From positions 1 to 64,000 of the forward strand of contig CANNER010000004.1 of NCBI GenBank assembly GCA_947503715.1: DNA of 64,000 nt, written 5' to 3'. The position numbers and the translations under genes are program-made. Shown here one piece after another: positions 1 through 9,158 of this stretch (positions are counted from its first letter, which is position 1; each line of letters opens with the position of its first letter). The stretch is from an uncultured Caulobacterales bacterium. GTDB lineage: Bacteria; Pseudomonadota; Alphaproteobacteria; Caulobacterales; Maricaulaceae. The notes below the pieces were generated by a model. The model did not search any database, was not told the origin of the DNA, and saw nothing but the letters and a program-made list of their open reading frames with translations.

Positions 1-3000
1 CGCGAGGCTGTCGCGTGTGAGTTCCACCGTCAGGCCGGACGGGTAAGTCGTCGTCAGGACATTCCCCGCGAGGTCATACGTGTAGCCGGTCGTGTAAGTC
101 TGCCCGTCGAGCGTGCGCGTCTCAGACGTCAGAAAGCCGAGCGAATTATAGCCATACTCCGTCCGACCAAAGCCTTCGATCACGGCGGTGAGCTGACCGA
201 TACCATTGGGGCCTTGATCATATTCATAGGTCACATCATCCGATGTGCCGCCGGAATAATCCTCGCTCAACAGGCGTCCCGCATCGTCATAGACGTAATC
301 CACACTCACGCCGCGGGCATCCGTCATCTTTGTCACAAGACCCCGTTCGTCATATTCATAATCGGTTGTGCCGCGCTCCAAACTGACTTCGCGGACCAAA
401 TCGCCAAAGCCGTTGCGGACATAAAGCGTTTCAAGACCCCGTTGGTCACTAACTTTCGTGAGTGGGTTCGTACCGTTATCAATTTTGGCATAGTCATAAT
501 CGACAGTGCTCGTCAGAGGGTCGGTCTGTTGTTTCAAACGGTCCAACCCGTCAAAACTATTAGACCAGCTATTTTGACGGGGGTCTTCTATGTCTGTGAG
601 GTTGTTCTCGCGGTCATAGTCCAGCTTTGTGATGGACTCACCACTCACCGCACCCAGCGTTTTGATCTCGCGGACGCGGTTGATTTCGTCAATGACCTGA
701 TCGACCGAGAATGTCTTTACGCCGTCAGAGCCGAAAATCTCCTGTTTTGTGACACCGCCCATATTGTTGAGCGTCAGGACGATCCGTTCATTGGCGGAGT
801 TTTTAATTTCCGTTAGGCGGCGGGCATCGTCATATTCGAACTCCATCCAGACGCCATTGGGTTGGGTGATACGCTTGACCAAATCGACAGCCGTATAGGT
901 TAGAGTGGTAGTCGCATTCAGGCGACCCATGCCTTCATCCTGTATGATTTCCCGGACGCGATGCTCGGTATCATATTTTATGACGGTGCGAACATTATTT
1001 GGATCAATAATGACTTTTGGAGCACCAATGGAATTATGTTCAGTGATAGTTGTCGTTTGACCGATTTCATTTGTAACGGATGTTAGATTTGCGCCTGCCC
1101 AGGTAAAACTGACCGTATCGCCCGTTCCCGGCAACGGCCCGTCAATTTTCGAGACATTTATGCCATCATAGTCATAGTCCCAAATACGGTCTGGAGCACC
1201 TTCCCCCGATGTGTCGCTCAAACTACGCGTGTCGAGACGACCCTTCGCATCATATGTGCGCACATCCGTGAGGCCGGGCGTGACGCGTATCGTAGGCAAT
1301 CTCCAACGGCTATGCCAGTCCGTAGTTGTTTCAACAGACTCAGGAAGGCCGTCTGCCACAATCTTTTTGATGGGCCAACCACGATAATTGCGATCAGTTT
1401 TTGTTACTCGACCTTCGCGGTCTGTTGTGTTCAAATATGTTTCGGACTGAAGGTGGTATCTACCTTCCGAGATTGTGGAAACATCACCAACGCAGGTTTG
1501 AGTAGCCTCACCTTCAATTCTATTGAAAGAAAAACTCGAACCAGTAGTGAAATAATTCGTTTTGCGTCCCAATGGATTGGTTACAGCAACATTATCCAAT
1601 TCGAGGCCATAGGCGCTATCTTCTCTATAAGTATAATCGACATCAAATCGCTCTACACCGCCCGCATGCTCACTGCTTATTGCAAGCCCTACGGAATTAT
1701 ACTCCCAACTGGCATATCTAATATCAGCAATGTCAGTCACCCCAGTTAAAGCATAGGGATACCGGATGTCTTCATAATGATAATTTTCGGCAGCAATCCT
1801 AACTTCTGTTACCCCATCCTCGCCTAAAGCGAATCTTTCCACGGACTTTAAACGCTCGAGAGCTCCCCAGGCTTTGGCATCATCAGAGACTGTATCGTAA
1901 CTGAACTCCAGCAGACTGCCATCTGGTAAACCAACAGATTTAATTCGTCCAACACTTGGACCCCTTACAATAAATCCATTGACTGCTGGATAGACTCTAA
2001 TTCCATTTAGACCGACATCATGACTTGCCGACGGCGGCGTATACAAAGCGGGCTCAACCAATATCCAATCTTCCGTGTAATATTGAAATGTCATTGAACG
2101 ATTGAAGCTGTCGACAATGCTACTGACAACAAATTTTGCCGGCCCAAATGCCACAATCTCGCCGTCTACCGTTACGCTGTTTGTGTCAAAAGTTGTATTG
2201 TAGGTAAGAGCATATCCATCTGGAAATTCAGCGCGCGCAATACCGCCATAATAAACGCCATTATGCTCTTTAACTTCAAAGATATACCGCACACCACCAT
2301 TATCAACTATTGAGACATTGGTTTGGTTTTGAAGAAAACCTCCGTCACGAGCTGAGCTACTGCTCTCATGAATAATCCTGCGTTTCCCAGACGCTGTATA
2401 TTGTGGTGTTGTGTAAGAACAGCTCGTGCCGGAATTGGTAGGAATGCAAGTTACTTGCTCAGCACGATGCCCCGGTAGATGAAAAGTCGCCTCTTTAAAG
2501 GTAGCATTTATAGTGAGCCGAGGTATTTGGTCTATCATCCAACCTCGTCCCAAACCGCCAATCGCACCAAAATTGGACCCCGTATCGCCACCCATAGACG
2601 CATATGAACGGGAGAAGTTAAACCTGCCGTCAGCCGTCGAAAAGTCACTAACAGTTTCGACCTTCATACCTGAAATCAAATCAATCGGATTGCCAGCAGT
2701 ATTTTCAACACCGCCATCCGAGCATTCTGAACCTCTGACTCTACGCTGAAGCGTACACTGACCGCTTTGTATTTGACTGTCTGTACATTTTTTTGACGCT
2801 CCCGGACTACCGACATGCGCTCTGCCCAAGACCTCAATCAAGTAATCTCTATCAATATGACACACTGCAGAAGATGATCCTTCAGACGTAATGGCCCCGC
2901 GGTAGGCTTGTAACGCGTAAGGATCATACCATGTCTGCATCGCATCATAACAGGCAGCCTCTAAAGATGGCGAGCAATATAATTTAGTGCTCCCATCTTC

Positions 3001-3135
3001 ATTTATTTCGTTACTAACGGCGCACCAGTTTGGTTCTGAGTTAAACGTCTCAGGGATTTCATAGGCATGTATAAAAGAAGGTACAAATAACACTAAAAAG
3101 GAAGCAATCTGAATTGCTCTATATAGTAAACGCAT
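1..3135 (-). CDS. Secreted RHS/YD-repeat protein, C-terminus outside window
   Basis: The frame is open from an ATG at 3135 to the left edge (1,045 codons), so the C-terminal end is missing. The first about 24 residues are a signal peptide (charged start, then a hydrophobic core ending FIHA). A cysteine-rich stretch follows, and near residues 145-160 comes the GNPIDLISG block typical of the start of RHS/DUF6531-type proteins. Toward the left edge the protein becomes YD repeats, for example DYEYDERG, YVYDDAGR and YEYDQGPN. In this family the YD repeats wrap into a shell that encloses a variable C-terminal domain, often a toxin. That part lies outside the window, so I cannot say whether this is a toxin, an adhesin or a wall-associated protein. 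It lies next to a decayed mobile island. Confidence 0.85.
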   Translation of the reverse strand, partial: MRLLYRAIQIASFLVLFVPSFIHAYEIPETFNSEPNWCAVSNEINEDGSTKLYCSPSLEAACYDAMQTWYDPYALQAYRGAITSEGSSSAVCHIDRDYLIEVLGRAHVGSPGASKKCTDSQIQSGQCTLQRRVRGSECSDGGVENTAGNPIDLISGMKVETVSDFSTADGRFNFSRSYASMGGDTGSNFGAIGGLGRGWMIDQIPRLTINATFKEATFHLPGHRAEQVTCIPTNSGTSCSYTTPQYTASGKRRIIHESSSSARDGGFLQNQTNVSIVDNGGVRYIFEVKEHNGVYYGGIARAEFPDGYALTYNTTFDTNSVTVDGEIVAFGPAKFVVSSIVDSFNRSMTFQYYTEDWILVEPALYTPPSASHDVGLNGIRVYPAVNGFIVRGPSVGRIKSVGLPDGSLLEFSYDTVSDDAKAWGALERLKSVERFALGEDGVTEVRIAAENYHYEDIRYPYALTGVTDIADIRYASWEYNSVGLAISSEHAGGVERFDVDYTYREDSAYGLELDNVAVTNPLGRKTNYFTTGSSFSFNRIEGEATQTCVGDVSTISEGRYHLQSETYLNTTDREGRVTKTDRNYRGWPIKKIVADGLPESVETTTDWHSRWRLPTIRVTPGLTDVRTYDAKGRLDTRSLSDTSGEGAPDRIWDYDYDGINVSKIDGPLPGTGDTVSFTWAGANLTSVTNEIGQTTTITEHNSIGAPKVIIDPNNVRTVIKYDTEHRVREIIQDEGMGRLNATTTLTYTAVDLVKRITQPNGVWMEFEYDDARRLTEIKNSANERIVLTLNNMGGVTKQEIFGSDGVKTFSVDQVIDEINRVREIKTLGAVSGESITKLDYDRENNLTDIEDPRQNSWSNSFDGLDRLKQQTDPLTSTVDYDYAKIDNGTNPLTKVSDQRGLETLYVRNGFGDLVREVSLERGTTDYEYDERGLVTKMTDARGVSVDYVYDDAGRLLSEDYSGGTSDDVTYEYDQGPNGIGQLTAVIEGFGRTEYGYNSLGFLTSETRTLDGQTYTTGYTYDLAGNVLTTTYPSGLTVELTRDSLA

Positions 3136-3650
3136 GAAAACCTCTATAATTAGGAAAATTTTGTTAACCATATTTATGCACTCAACAAGGGTGTTTTTAT
3201 AAAAAAATGCAAATAGTTGAACTTTCAAATTTTTTATCTATTGCTACGCTGAGTCATCGCCCTCGCGGGCCAAAGCGGGCTTTGGCTCTTCGGTCAGCTC
3301 CGGCCCGCTATAGCCGCAAAAGTGTCAGGGTTCAGCTTTGCACGGACTGTCTTTTTTTATTTTTGCAGGAACACCTACTTATTGCGAAACTATTCCATGA
3401 GATTCGCAGTGCCGATGTGCCGATGTGCCGATGTGCCACAATTCCAAACTTGACAGTCATAAGCAATTGTTTTATATGTATTTTTGCTACGTAGCATCGT
3501 GCTATGTGGGGGCACCATTTTCCTATCATAGTAAGTTGCGTAAGCATCTGAAAAATCTCGGAGAATCTCTCTTTCCTTAACTTTCCATACGGTAACTCGC
3601 ACAATTTGCCTCACTTTTTGCCCTACATTGGGCTGCACGGAGATGGCGAA
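3136..3650. other. Non-coding region upstream of the broken integrase
   Basis: No convincing gene is present. It contains a perfect 7-bp stem-loop around 3269-3285 (CCAAAGC/GCTTTGG), a short run of a repeated GCCGATGT unit near 3413-3436, and the hairpin of a dispersed element at 3487-3509. The stretch from about 3510 to the integrase ATG is recognisably similar to 46740-46881, so it is the ancestral integrase leader rather than random spacer. Short antisense open frames here have no ribosome binding site or recognisable domain. Confidence 0.6.
3487..3509 (+). repeat. Dispersed hairpin element, copy A
   Basis: Stem CTACGTAGCA, loop TCG, stem TGCTATGTGG, followed by GGGGCACCATTTTCC. The same architecture occurs at 23951-23969 and 46718-46736 with different stem bases that still pair. 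It sits about 140 bp upstream of the integrase start. Confidence 0.6.
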
Positions 3651-5043
3651 ATGAAAGCGATAAGACGACTCGACCAATACTTACGATTACGCGGCGATAC
3701 ATGGCACTACGTGCGGCGCGTGCCCAAGGCGGTCAGCCATATAGACGACCGCACATTGATATATAGACGACCGCACATTGATATATCGTTCCTTCGATAC
3801 GGATAGCCGCAAGGTCGCCCGTCAGCGGCGGGACATTTGCGCGGATGCGGACGAATAACGCTGTAGCGAGGTCGCGCCGAGCCTCTTCCGCTCAACTCCG
3901 AGAGAAGTCAACTATCCTGATGTGAGCCATCACGCCCTCTCGCTGGGATTCAACTATGAGCCTATGGACAGTTTGATTTCACGCGATACCGTCACGGATT
4001 TATTGCACCGCTTACAGGCATTAGGGCCGTTAAAGGAGGCTCCGCACCCCAAGGAAGAGCAAGACGCATTGCTTGGCATGGCCAAGACGCCTTCCGCTAC
4101 TATCACTGGGGCTATGGAGCTTTACCTATCCGAGATAGTGGCCGACGAACTCGCAAGTAAATCACCGGAACAAGTAAACAACTTTTCTAAAATTAAACGC
4201 CGCGCCGTCGCTAACTTCGTGAACCTAAACGGCGATTTAGATATGCGGGATATTACCCGCGAACACGCCTACGCCGTGCGCAAATTCTGGCATGAGCGCA
4301 TCCATCCTAAGGACGGCTCAAAGCCAATGAGCGGCAGCAGCGGCAACAAAGACTTGGGCAGTCTGCGTAAACTCTACCGCCGATACTTCGAGCATATAGG
4401 TGAGGAGGAACGCGAAAACCCGTTCCGCAATATGCGGTTTAAGGACAAAATTCTAACAAAGGTCATGCCTTTTAAGGACGATTGGGTGAGGTCTCGCATC
4501 CTCGCGCCTGATGTTTTTGATGGCCTTAATCGGCAAGGCGCACTCCTTTGCATGGCTTTGATTGAGACAGGATGCAGACCAAGTGAACTGGCCAATATCA
4601 GGCCAGAGAACATTAGGCTGGACGCCGAGGTTCCGCACATCCGCATCCGCCCAACCAAAGACAGAGAGCTAAAATCGGGCGCATCCGTGCGCGACATTCC
4701 GCTTGTTAGCGTTGCGCTAGAAGCCATGCGGCAAGCTCCAAATGGCTTTCCACACTATCGAGACCGTAGTTATCTGTTGAGTACATCACTCACCAAAGCG
4801 TTCAAAGCCAGAGGGCTATTTCCAACTAAGCAGCATCGTATCTATAGCTTTCGGCACAGCTTTGAGAACCGAATGCTAGAGGCTGGATTGGACTTTGGAC
4901 TGCGCTGCACATTGATGGGACACCGCAACCCACGCCCTGAATATGGTGATGGAGGGTCGCTTGCTTACCGCCGAGACGAGCTATTGAAGATAGCCCACCC
5001 CGTCAGTGACGCGCTATTGCAAAGCTATCCATTTAAGGGCTGA
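3651..5043 (+). pseudogene. Tyrosine-recombinase phage-type integrase, frameshifted and interrupted
   Basis: An N-terminal arm domain starts at ATG 3651 (MKAIRRLDQYLRLRGDTWHY, the DUF6538-type opening of alphaproteobacterial integrases). A 22-bp tandem duplication at 3743-3786 shifts the frame. Removing it restores the frame, which then reads RSFDTDSRKVARQRRD until an in-frame TAA at 3856-3858. The rest is open in that frame to 5043 (the longest piece could start at GTG 3922). The catalytic part is intact: the first arginine in TGCRPSELAN, the box SFRHSFENR, LMGH, and the tyrosine region RPEYGDGG. An active full-length enzyme is unlikely. A shorter catalytic fragment without its DNA-binding arm could still be made, but I doubt it works. 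A second decayed 5' end of the same gene lies at 46882. Confidence 0.85.
3743..3786 (+). repeat. 22-bp tandem duplication inside integrase
   Basis: Two exact copies of a 22-bp unit (3743-3764 and 3765-3786) beginning AGACGACCGCACATTG. Because 22 is not a multiple of three, the duplication shifts the integrase frame. Confidence 0.9.
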
Positions 5044-5053
5044 ATTTATCAGT

Positions 5054-5287
5054 TTATGCGGCTTTGTCTGCATCCGATAGGAGCGAAGCCAGTAACGCCT
5101 CACGATCATCTAGCGCGTCATACTCCTGTTTTAGACGTTCTAAAACAGGCCAGTATTTGGAACCGTATCGCTGAACGAGTTGCGCTGCGATAGTCATACC
5201 GCGCTTTATATCAGCACGCGAAGGAGCTTCCGTTAGGCCATTTTTCGATATGTTTTGGGCTTTATCCACGCAGAGATTATAGCGCAA
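5054..5287 (-). CDS. Small hypothetical protein of mobile island
   Basis: A 77-codon frame starting with TTG at 5287; a GTG seven codons in (5269) is also possible. The product is mostly helical and charged, with RYGSKYWPVLERLKQEYDAL in the middle and an alanine-rich C-terminal end. I recognise no family. It lies 10 bp beyond the integrase stop on the opposite strand, so the two converge. Small cargo genes of this size are common beside integrases. The coding call rests on amino-acid composition and fit between neighbours and is only moderately safe. Confidence 0.45.
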   Translation of the reverse strand: MRYNLCVDKAQNISKNGLTEAPSRADIKRGMTIAAQLVQRYGSKYWPVLERLKQEYDALDDREALLASLLSDADKAA

Positions 5288-5475
5288 TCACCGTGATTTT
5301 TACGAAGAAAAGAGTTGGATAATTTGGGTGTTGCGAGTCACGCAATGACGTTGAAAACAGAAGCCCTAACCCGCCAAAACTCAAAAACTAGCTTCAATTC
5401 AATGCCTTTTATGAGCGATTTTAGGACGCCCGTACAATGCTTATTGGGGAGGCGAAACGAACCTCGGCAAGTCTA

Positions 5476-6081
5476 TTACTGCGGGCGGTCGATTTTGAAC
5501 TGGTCTGTGATACGACCATAAAACGGTCCGTTCAGCCGGGAAATAGGCGCCAATTTATTTATATCTATTCGCAAAGGATCGATTTGGGTGACCACATCAT
5601 CTCGCAAGTGGAAGTGCAGAATCTCACCTATGATTATTTGTCCCCCTCCAGATAGAGATATGTTTTCTTTTAATCGACATTCCATACTCGCAGGGGAGGC
5701 TTTAATCCGAGGTGGGGCGATGTCTAAAGAAGATATCGTTTCTATGCTTGCAAGAGCGAGTTCATCTACATCTGGTGGTAGAGAAGACGCACATATATTC
5801 ATTTGAACGGCTAATGGTTCATCAACAATATTGACGACAAATTCGTTCGTAGAGAGTATATTATCGGGTGTGTCTTTTTGACCTCCATCTGGGTTTGGCT
5901 GGAAGCCAAGAACGATAACCGGAGGTGCACTACCCATAGCGTTAAAGAAACTAAAAGGTGCCCCGTTTAAATTTCCTTCACTGTCCACGGACGTTACGAA
6001 AGCAATTGGTCTCGGGACAATCGTTGAAACCAGCAATTTATAAGCTGTCTCAGAAGAAATTTCGTCAGATGAAAAATGCAT
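5476..6081 (-). CDS. Flavin reductase family (FMN-binding) protein
   Basis: About 201 residues from ATG 6081, which has AGAG placed a few bases upstream; a TTG nine codons earlier is possible but less likely. The N-terminal block VPRPIAFVTS and the following APFSFFNAMGSAPPVI are the hallmark of the split-barrel flavin-reductase/DIM6-NTAB family, which binds FMN and reduces or uses flavin in the cytosol. The length fits single-domain members. It is followed by no partner oxygenase, so the substrate cannot be told. It runs in the same direction as the PEBP gene and the broken AraC gene upstream, which suggests a small redox-type operon carried as cargo on the island. Confidence 0.85.
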   Translation of the reverse strand: MHFSSDEISSETAYKLLVSTIVPRPIAFVTSVDSEGNLNGAPFSFFNAMGSAPPVIVLGFQPNPDGGQKDTPDNILSTNEFVVNIVDEPLAVQMNICASSLPPDVDELALASIETISSLDIAPPRIKASPASMECRLKENISLSGGGQIIIGEILHFHLRDDVVTQIDPLRIDINKLAPISRLNGPFYGRITDQFKIDRPQ

Positions 6082-6150
6082 AAATTTCTCTCGAGTTAAG
6101 AAAGACAATTATTATGAGTGGAAGCTCAAAGCTCCCACTCTGTTTTGGTG

Positions 6151-6702
6151 TTACCGTGTGTATACCGCTGTAATTTTCGATGACTCAATAGTATTCGCAT
6201 TAATCATATATCCAGCCAACGCATTACTCGCCGACGCAGGAATGTCGAGCTTATCTGTTCCAAGAGCATGAATTTTGAACTCATACCTATGCACTTCACC
6301 CGGCGGTGGACAGGCTCCACCAAAACCGATGGTTCCATAGTCATTTTTCAATTCGATTGAGTGCTTCGGCATAAGAGAGGTGCCGCTCGCATTTTTTGCA
6401 ATTGATTTGACGGTGACGGGAATATTAAAGGTGTTCCAATGCCACCATCCTGACCCCGTCGGTGCGTCTGGATCGTAGGCAGTGATGGCGAAACTCTTCG
6501 TTCCTTCAGGTGCGCCGGACCAGGATAGTTGTGGTGACATATCATCTCCCTCACATCCAAATCCTTGAAATACGTGAGTGCTAGAGAGTTTCTGACCTTC
6601 TGCGATGTCCGAGCTTTGCAGTCTGAAATCACCAGCAAAAGCGGTAGATGAAAAGGCCATTGTTAGAACAAGTCCGAGGTTTAGTTTTTTAAGAAACATC
6701 AT
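6151..6702 (-). CDS. YbhB/YbcL family PEBP-like protein, exported
   Basis: 183 residues. The first about 23 form a signal peptide ending AFA, so the mature protein is probably periplasmic. The phosphatidylethanolamine-binding-protein fold is shown by AYDPDAPTGSGWWHWN and, further on, PPPGEVHRYEFKIHALG, the two ligand-pocket blocks of the bacterial PEBP family. Family members bind small anionic ligands, but no enzyme activity is established for most bacterial ones. It lies 69 bp upstream of the flavin-reductase gene and about 95 bp downstream of the broken AraC gene, all co-directional. Confidence 0.88.
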   Translation of the reverse strand: MMFLKKLNLGLVLTMAFSSTAFAGDFRLQSSDIAEGQKLSSTHVFQGFGCEGDDMSPQLSWSGAPEGTKSFAITAYDPDAPTGSGWWHWNTFNIPVTVKSIAKNASGTSLMPKHSIELKNDYGTIGFGGACPPPGEVHRYEFKIHALGTDKLDIPASASNALAGYMINANTIESSKITAVYTR

Positions 6703-6798
6703 GTTTTCCTTTTTCGTAAAGCATTATTGATGCTCTACTCTTAAGAGGAGAACTGAGACCGAGCTTCCGTCATTCAAGCAATGATTATCGGGAAACGC

Positions 6799-7629
6799 TC
6801 AATTTTCTGAAAATCTGATTTGACTTGGTTTAATTCCGAAACGGTCTTTAAAGGCATCGGAAAAATGCGATGGAGTTTTAAACCCACATATCAGTGCGAT
6901 TTCTGTAATGGGGTCAGTGGTAGATTGGAGCAAACTTAAGCCGTGCTCTAATCTTGTATTTTTCAATATTTTTGAAAATCGATCTCCAGTTTTTGCTAGT
7001 GTTCGGCGAAGCGTAGCTTCACTCATAGCAAGTGCTTCAGAGACCTCTTTAGATTTCCATGAGCGTCCAATATCTGACTCAATCACAGCTCTGACGCGGC
7101 TAAGCGGAGCTTAGTCATTAGCGTGGTACAAAGCAATGCCTTTAGATTTCAACCAAATCAAAGGCTCTAACAATCTGTGTTGGAGAATGGTTGGTGGAAG
7201 GTCATCATCGTTCAAGGTCTGCTCGATCAACGCCAAAATTGACATCGGATTGTCTGGGATGGCTTCAATAATCTGAATTCCATCAGGCTGCGACACGAAT
7301 TTTCGTTCGTGAAAAACTGTCTGGACGAGCTGTTTTGTAAAACTAACCCCTGTCGCTTTGTAGTCATCATCTAATCGGGGATGATTTTCCATTGTCACAA
7401 CTGAATTAGGGGGGAATATCACTACATCACCTTGCTGACCTGTTAGCTTCCCATTTATAGGGCAGACAACCTCTTTCGTTCCTTTTGTTATGAAAAACAA
7501 AAACGTATTTCGAAAGTACATTTCTGTAAATGTTGCGTTGGTTGCTTGCGTGATTGGTAAGATTGAAACGCCGGGTGACTTAGAGTTAGGAGTAATGATG
7601 TCGGTATCTGACATTGACTTTCTATTCAT
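6799..7629 (-). pseudogene. AraC-family regulator split by one in-frame stop
   Basis: Two open stretches lie in the same frame. 7114-7629 encodes a cupin-like sensor half (about 172 residues from ATG 7629; ATG 7614 is an alternative). 6799-7110 encodes the AraC DNA-binding half with two helix-turn-helix segments (KEVSEALAMSEATLRRTLAK and ITEIALICGFKTPSHFSDAF). Only a TAA at 7111-7113 separates them. The codons after it read APLSRVRAVIESDIGRSW, the normal lead-in to the AraC domain, so reading through would give a standard-length regulator. A GTG at 7086 could start a free DNA-binding domain. It would naturally control the two genes downstream. A recent loss of function is the simplest reading. 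Confidence 0.8.
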
Positions 7630-7685
7630 CCAAATAAAAATCACCATGCTACACTTAATGAAAACACGCTATGATATAGAATAAT

Positions 7686-7910
7686 ATGAATAAAAACGAC
7701 CACAAGGCAAAAGTATATAAATCAATTTTTCGAAACACTATCATTACGATGATGCTGATCTTCACAATAACTATGAGTGTTGTGTGGTTAAGCTACGCCC
7801 AAGATATTTTGTTGACGGACCTAGTCACGATCTCTTTGTCTTTCAGCTTATTTGGCGGTTTGCTTGTCGGCGCGCTTACCGCAGTTATTACTTTTTTTAA
7901 TAAGCGATGA
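7686..7910 (+). CDS. Small two-helix membrane protein, unknown
   Basis: A 74-residue frame with a charged N-terminus (MNKNDHKAKVYK) and two hydrophobic segments at about residues 16-38 and 45-69, ending in KR. This is a plausible inner-membrane hairpin with both ends in the cytosol. It is divergent from the AraC gene. No strong ribosome binding site is visible and I recognise no family. Confidence 0.45.
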   Translation: MNKNDHKAKVYKSIFRNTIITMMLIFTITMSVVWLSYAQDILLTDLVTISLSFSLFGGLLVGALTAVITFFNKR

Positions 7911-8451
7911 ACGCACACGAATTTGCCGTATAAGGTATATATTGCAATTTAAATAAGGAGGCTCTTGGAATAGCAGCCAGTAACCTCCGCTAGCGGCTAG
8001 ACACTGTTATTATCTAAGTGACCCACTTTGGGCAACTTAAGTCTCTAGTCTGACTCCCACTCCCGGCTTAAGATAGGCACCATTTTCCTATTCCTTCCCC
8101 GCTTTGCGGCGAGTCCAACGTCCCTGCCTCCGCTCGTATGGGCGGCTCCGGAAGGCGCGCTGGACGGTACTATTTTGAAAGAGCGTAATTAATTAGATAG
8201 GTTTGGCCCTTGATGAGAGATTAAGAAAGAAAAGAGCTTTAGCAAGATAAATCGAACTGCCCTTTTGGGGGCACTTCGACGCTAAAGCTCTGTTTTTGCT
8301 ACGCGAGTTGGGGTGTCACCTTTTTGGCAACTCATGTGCGGTGCCCCCAAAGTAGCTCTATCCCGCAAACTCCTAGAAACTCCCTTTCCCCTGCGATTTC
8401 CAATCGGCTTCCTTCGAGATAAACACGCCTATTTTGCCCGATTATAGGCAT
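7911..8451. other. Non-coding region in front of relaxase
   Basis: No gene is supported. GGCACCATTTTCCTAT at about 8077-8092 echoes the sequence after the dispersed hairpin at 3511. A long stem-loop occupies 8234-8290. The stretch 8298-8451 has several G/C-rich inverted repeats directly before the relaxase start and is where an origin of transfer would be expected; I cannot identify a nick site. Confidence 0.4.
8234..8297 (+). terminator. Long stem-loop followed by T run
   Basis: GAGCTTTAGC (8234-8243) pairs perfectly with GCTAAAGCTC (8281-8290). A smaller TGCCC/GGGGCA hairpin lies inside the loop, and TGTTTTT follows. This fits an intrinsic terminator, although the branched shape could also belong to a transfer origin or a small RNA. 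Confidence 0.45.
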
Positions 8452-9158
8452 ATGTCAGATGAAGATGATTTCCGCCTAAGAACCAAAGCCCGTAAGTCCA
8501 ATAGCCGCGCTGTCGAAGTTGGTATTCCAGCAAACTACAAGGGATTCCATGAAGGGATTCGTGCGGCCCTCATGAGAGGCAAGGCCGTTTCAGGGCGGCG
8601 GACTCTTACCGTCCCCTCTAAGCCGCGCAAAGGACGCTTCAATTCACGCGGCCGAGGCCGAGCGGCGTTAGAGCGCGGTATTGGGCCGAAGCAAGGCTGG
8701 CGCGCTCACGAGGCGACGGGAGACTGCTACCGCGCCCGCAGGGCCATCGTAAAAGTACGCGTGGTGAAGCTACGCAAAGCCAAGTCTTCTATCTCTCGCG
8801 GGCACTTGGCTTACCTCCAGCGCGAGGGTGCAGGCGTGGAACTAACCGAAGGTTTAGAAGGCTCGGGGGGAGTTGACCCCAACGCGTGGCCAGCTCTACG
8901 GCCCAGAGGACGGCGTCGAGATTGATGGACGGGATTTTGTGGCTCGCTCCCAAGAGAGTTTTGACGGACGCGGCGACCCGCATCAGTTTCGGATAATGAT
9001 CTCGCCCGAAGATGGCGCAGAACTGGCCCGCGTGAATGGCGACGGTAAGCCCAACCTCAAAGACACAACGCGAGCGCTCATGGCGCAGATGGAAGAGGAC
9101 TTAGGCACCCGGCTCGATTGGGTAGCCGTTGACCATTTCGACACCGCTCATCCGCACA
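8452..9158 (+). pseudogene. VirD2/TraI-type relaxase, frameshifted and truncated by IS6
   Basis: Starts at ATG 8452 (MSDEDDFRLRTKARKS), the usual opening of the DUF3363-type conjugative relaxases. Further motifs are VKVRVVKLR, HLAYLQREGAG, then in another frame LYGPEDGVEIDGRDF, FRIMISPEDG, and DLGTRLDWVAVDHFDTAHPH. The switch of frame happens at a run of six G (8865-8870), consistent with a slip. The gene then stops abruptly at the HPH part of the metal-binding histidine motif, where the insertion sequence begins at 9159. The remaining half is not found on the far side of the insertion, so adjacent sequence has been deleted. It marks the island as a former integrative-conjugative or mobilisable element. 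Confidence 0.85.

Noticed and set aside
214-816. 200-codon plus-strand frame over the RHS gene
   Set aside because: It is antisense to clear YD repeats.
3500-3520. Possible tRNA 3' end (CACCA after a hairpin)
   Set aside because: No tRNA cloverleaf, no T-loop sequence; the CACCA is part of the dispersed hairpin element.
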